Position numbers and translations under genes: made by a program. Positions 63,277-64,000 of a DNA stretch of 64,000 bases are shown here, in pieces; within the stretch, counting starts at the first letter, position 1; each line of letters starts with the position of its first letter. The stretch is taken from NCBI RefSeq assembly GCF_009796845.1, contig NZ_CP047025.1, forward strand, positions 2,976,001 through 3,040,000, read 5' to 3'. The stretch comes from Cobetia sp. L2A1. GTDB taxonomy: Bacteria > Pseudomonadota > Gammaproteobacteria > Pseudomonadales > Halomonadaceae. The notes under the pieces were generated by a model, which did not search any database, was not told the DNA's origin, and saw nothing but the letters and a program-made list of their open reading frames with translations.

Positions 63277-64000
63277 ATGACCTCATCATCGACTGCGGCG
63301 GACGATGTCTCCCGTTCGCCTCATTCCACATTTCAACAGCGCCGATCTGACACTCCCTCAGCACAGCGTAGTGGCATAGATCGCCATGCAGTGCCCAAGG
63401 TGACATGGCAACGTCAGCTGCGCACTGCACTGGGCGCGCTCTTGCTGCTATCAGTTTGTCTCGCAGGTACTTTGATCAGTGGACCAGTACGCGCCGCCGC
63501 TGCAATTCCCGAAGAGGGCCTTTCACCTGCGCTACGTGACAGCTTGCGGGAGGCTCTTGAGGAGCCAGAAGGCTACGAAGACCCCATCGATGCTCTGCAC
63601 TGGGTACTGAGCATGCAGCAACGTCTTGAGCGCTATATGCCAGATCGCGCGGCGCGTATCGACCTGCTACGCAAGGTGCGCCGTGAAGCGACCCGCACCG
63701 GCCTTGCGCCGGAGCTGATACTGGCCGTCATCCAGGTGGAGAGCGCCTTCCGCCCTGTTGCGGTATCTCATGCCGGCGCGCGCGGCTTGATGCAAGTGAT
63801 GCCATTCTGGAAGCGTGAAATCGGCGAGCCGAGTGACAATCTTCTCGATCAGGACACCAGCCTGCGCTATGGCGCTACGATTCTGGCTCACTACCTCAAG
63901 CGCGAGAAAGGCGACATCACCGATGCATTGGCACGCTATAACGGAAGCCTTGGCAAGACCTGGTATCCAGAACGCGTCATGCGTGCCTGGACCACTCGCT
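63277..64000 (+). CDS. lytic transglycosylase (SLT domain), 5' part
   Basis: Peptidoglycan lytic transglycosylase, first 241 residues; it continues beyond the window. A long cytosolic N-terminus (about 1-48) precedes one hydrophobic segment (about 50-70, ALGALLLLSVCLAGTLISG) that may be an anchor or late signal. The SLT domain starts at about 140: APELILAVIQVESAF with catalytic E155, HAGARGLMQVMPFW, and ARYNGSLGKTWYPERV. ATG 63277 has AGGGA at 7 bases. No stop occurs in frame before the window end. Confidence 0.92.
   Translation, partial: MTSSSTAADDVSRSPHSTFQQRRSDTPSAQRSGIDRHAVPKVTWQRQLRTALGALLLLSVCLAGTLISGPVRAAAAIPEEGLSPALRDSLREALEEPEGYEDPIDALHWVLSMQQRLERYMPDRAARIDLLRKVRREATRTGLAPELILAVIQVESAFRPVAVSHAGARGLMQVMPFWKREIGEPSDNLLDQDTSLRYGATILAHYLKREKGDITDALARYNGSLGKTWYPERVMRAWTTR

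Overview
The window is a GC-rich chromosome segment from a gammaproteobacterium, most likely a marine or halophilic member of the Halomonadaceae (Halomonas/Cobetia type). This placement is inferred from the gacA(uvrY)-uvrC-pgsA-tRNA(Gly-Cys-Leu) order, the ppsA/ppsR divergent pair, complete valine and leucine degradation clusters, TRAP and osmoprotectant transport, and protein character. No rRNA gene or named marker fixes the species. Almost every gene has ordinary core-genome character. The exception is an AT-rich two-gene insert at about 39.65-41.2 kb.

Layout. 1-3.5 kb: 5' part of ppsA (minus), then divergent ppsR and ppnP. 3.6-5.6 kb: MATE exporter and a rhodanese. 5.6-11.6 kb (minus): valine catabolic operon from isobutyryl-CoA to propionyl-CoA (mmsA, acyl-CoA dehydrogenase, enoyl-CoA hydratase, 3-hydroxyisobutyryl-CoA hydrolase, mmsB). 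11.8-15.5 kb: MerR-type regulator (LiuR-like), acyl-CoA synthetase and a SAM methyltransferase. 15.9-18.4 kb (minus): pxpABC 5-oxoprolinase operon. 18.7-23.4 kb: VOC protein, LysR regulator and a DctPQM TRAP transporter. 23.6-26.5 kb: FecCD-type permease and ATPase, then two paralogous tiny Gly/His-rich lipoproteins. 26.7-29.0 kb (minus): OpuC-like osmoprotectant transporter with a fused binding protein and permease. 29.3-36.3 kb: complete leucine (liu) operon. 36.5-39.0 kb: phnA-like gene, lipoprotein, SDR and trxC. 39.3-41.5 kb: decayed cobT-like fragment and the AT-rich cassette. 41.5-47 kb: EamA exporter, fused dihydroxyacetone kinase, diguanylate cyclase, GST and HlyU-like protein. 47.4-52.7 kb: argG, rnt, grxD, argF and an orphan Fe/spermidine-type ATPase. 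52.9-58 kb: two identical tRNA-Ala genes, gacA-uvrC-pgsA, and tRNA-Gly/Cys/Leu. 58.2-64 kb: FNT transporter, SpoIIAA-like protein, ALG10-like membrane protein, proS and the start of a lytic transglycosylase.

Two regulatory connections can be read directly. (1) The promoters of pxpA and of the TRAP operon share a gap-free 62-base element (43 identities) headed by an identical CTTTCAT-N11-ATGAAAG dyad at the same distance from each start codon. The LysR gene lies between them. This predicts one regulon that imports and hydrolyses 5-oxoproline or a close relative. (2) A perfect 16-bp palindrome TTTACGTTAACGTAAA lies between mmsA and the MerR gene and recurs with one change upstream of the liu operon 17.5 kb away. 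This joins valine and leucine catabolism under one regulator.

The best candidate for something undescribed is the AT-rich two-gene cassette (four-helix membrane protein overlapping a methyltransferase). The intergenic transcript candidate near 15.77 kb, which carries a 12-base exact complement of the 16S rRNA 3' end, and the paired Gly/His-rich lipoproteins come next.
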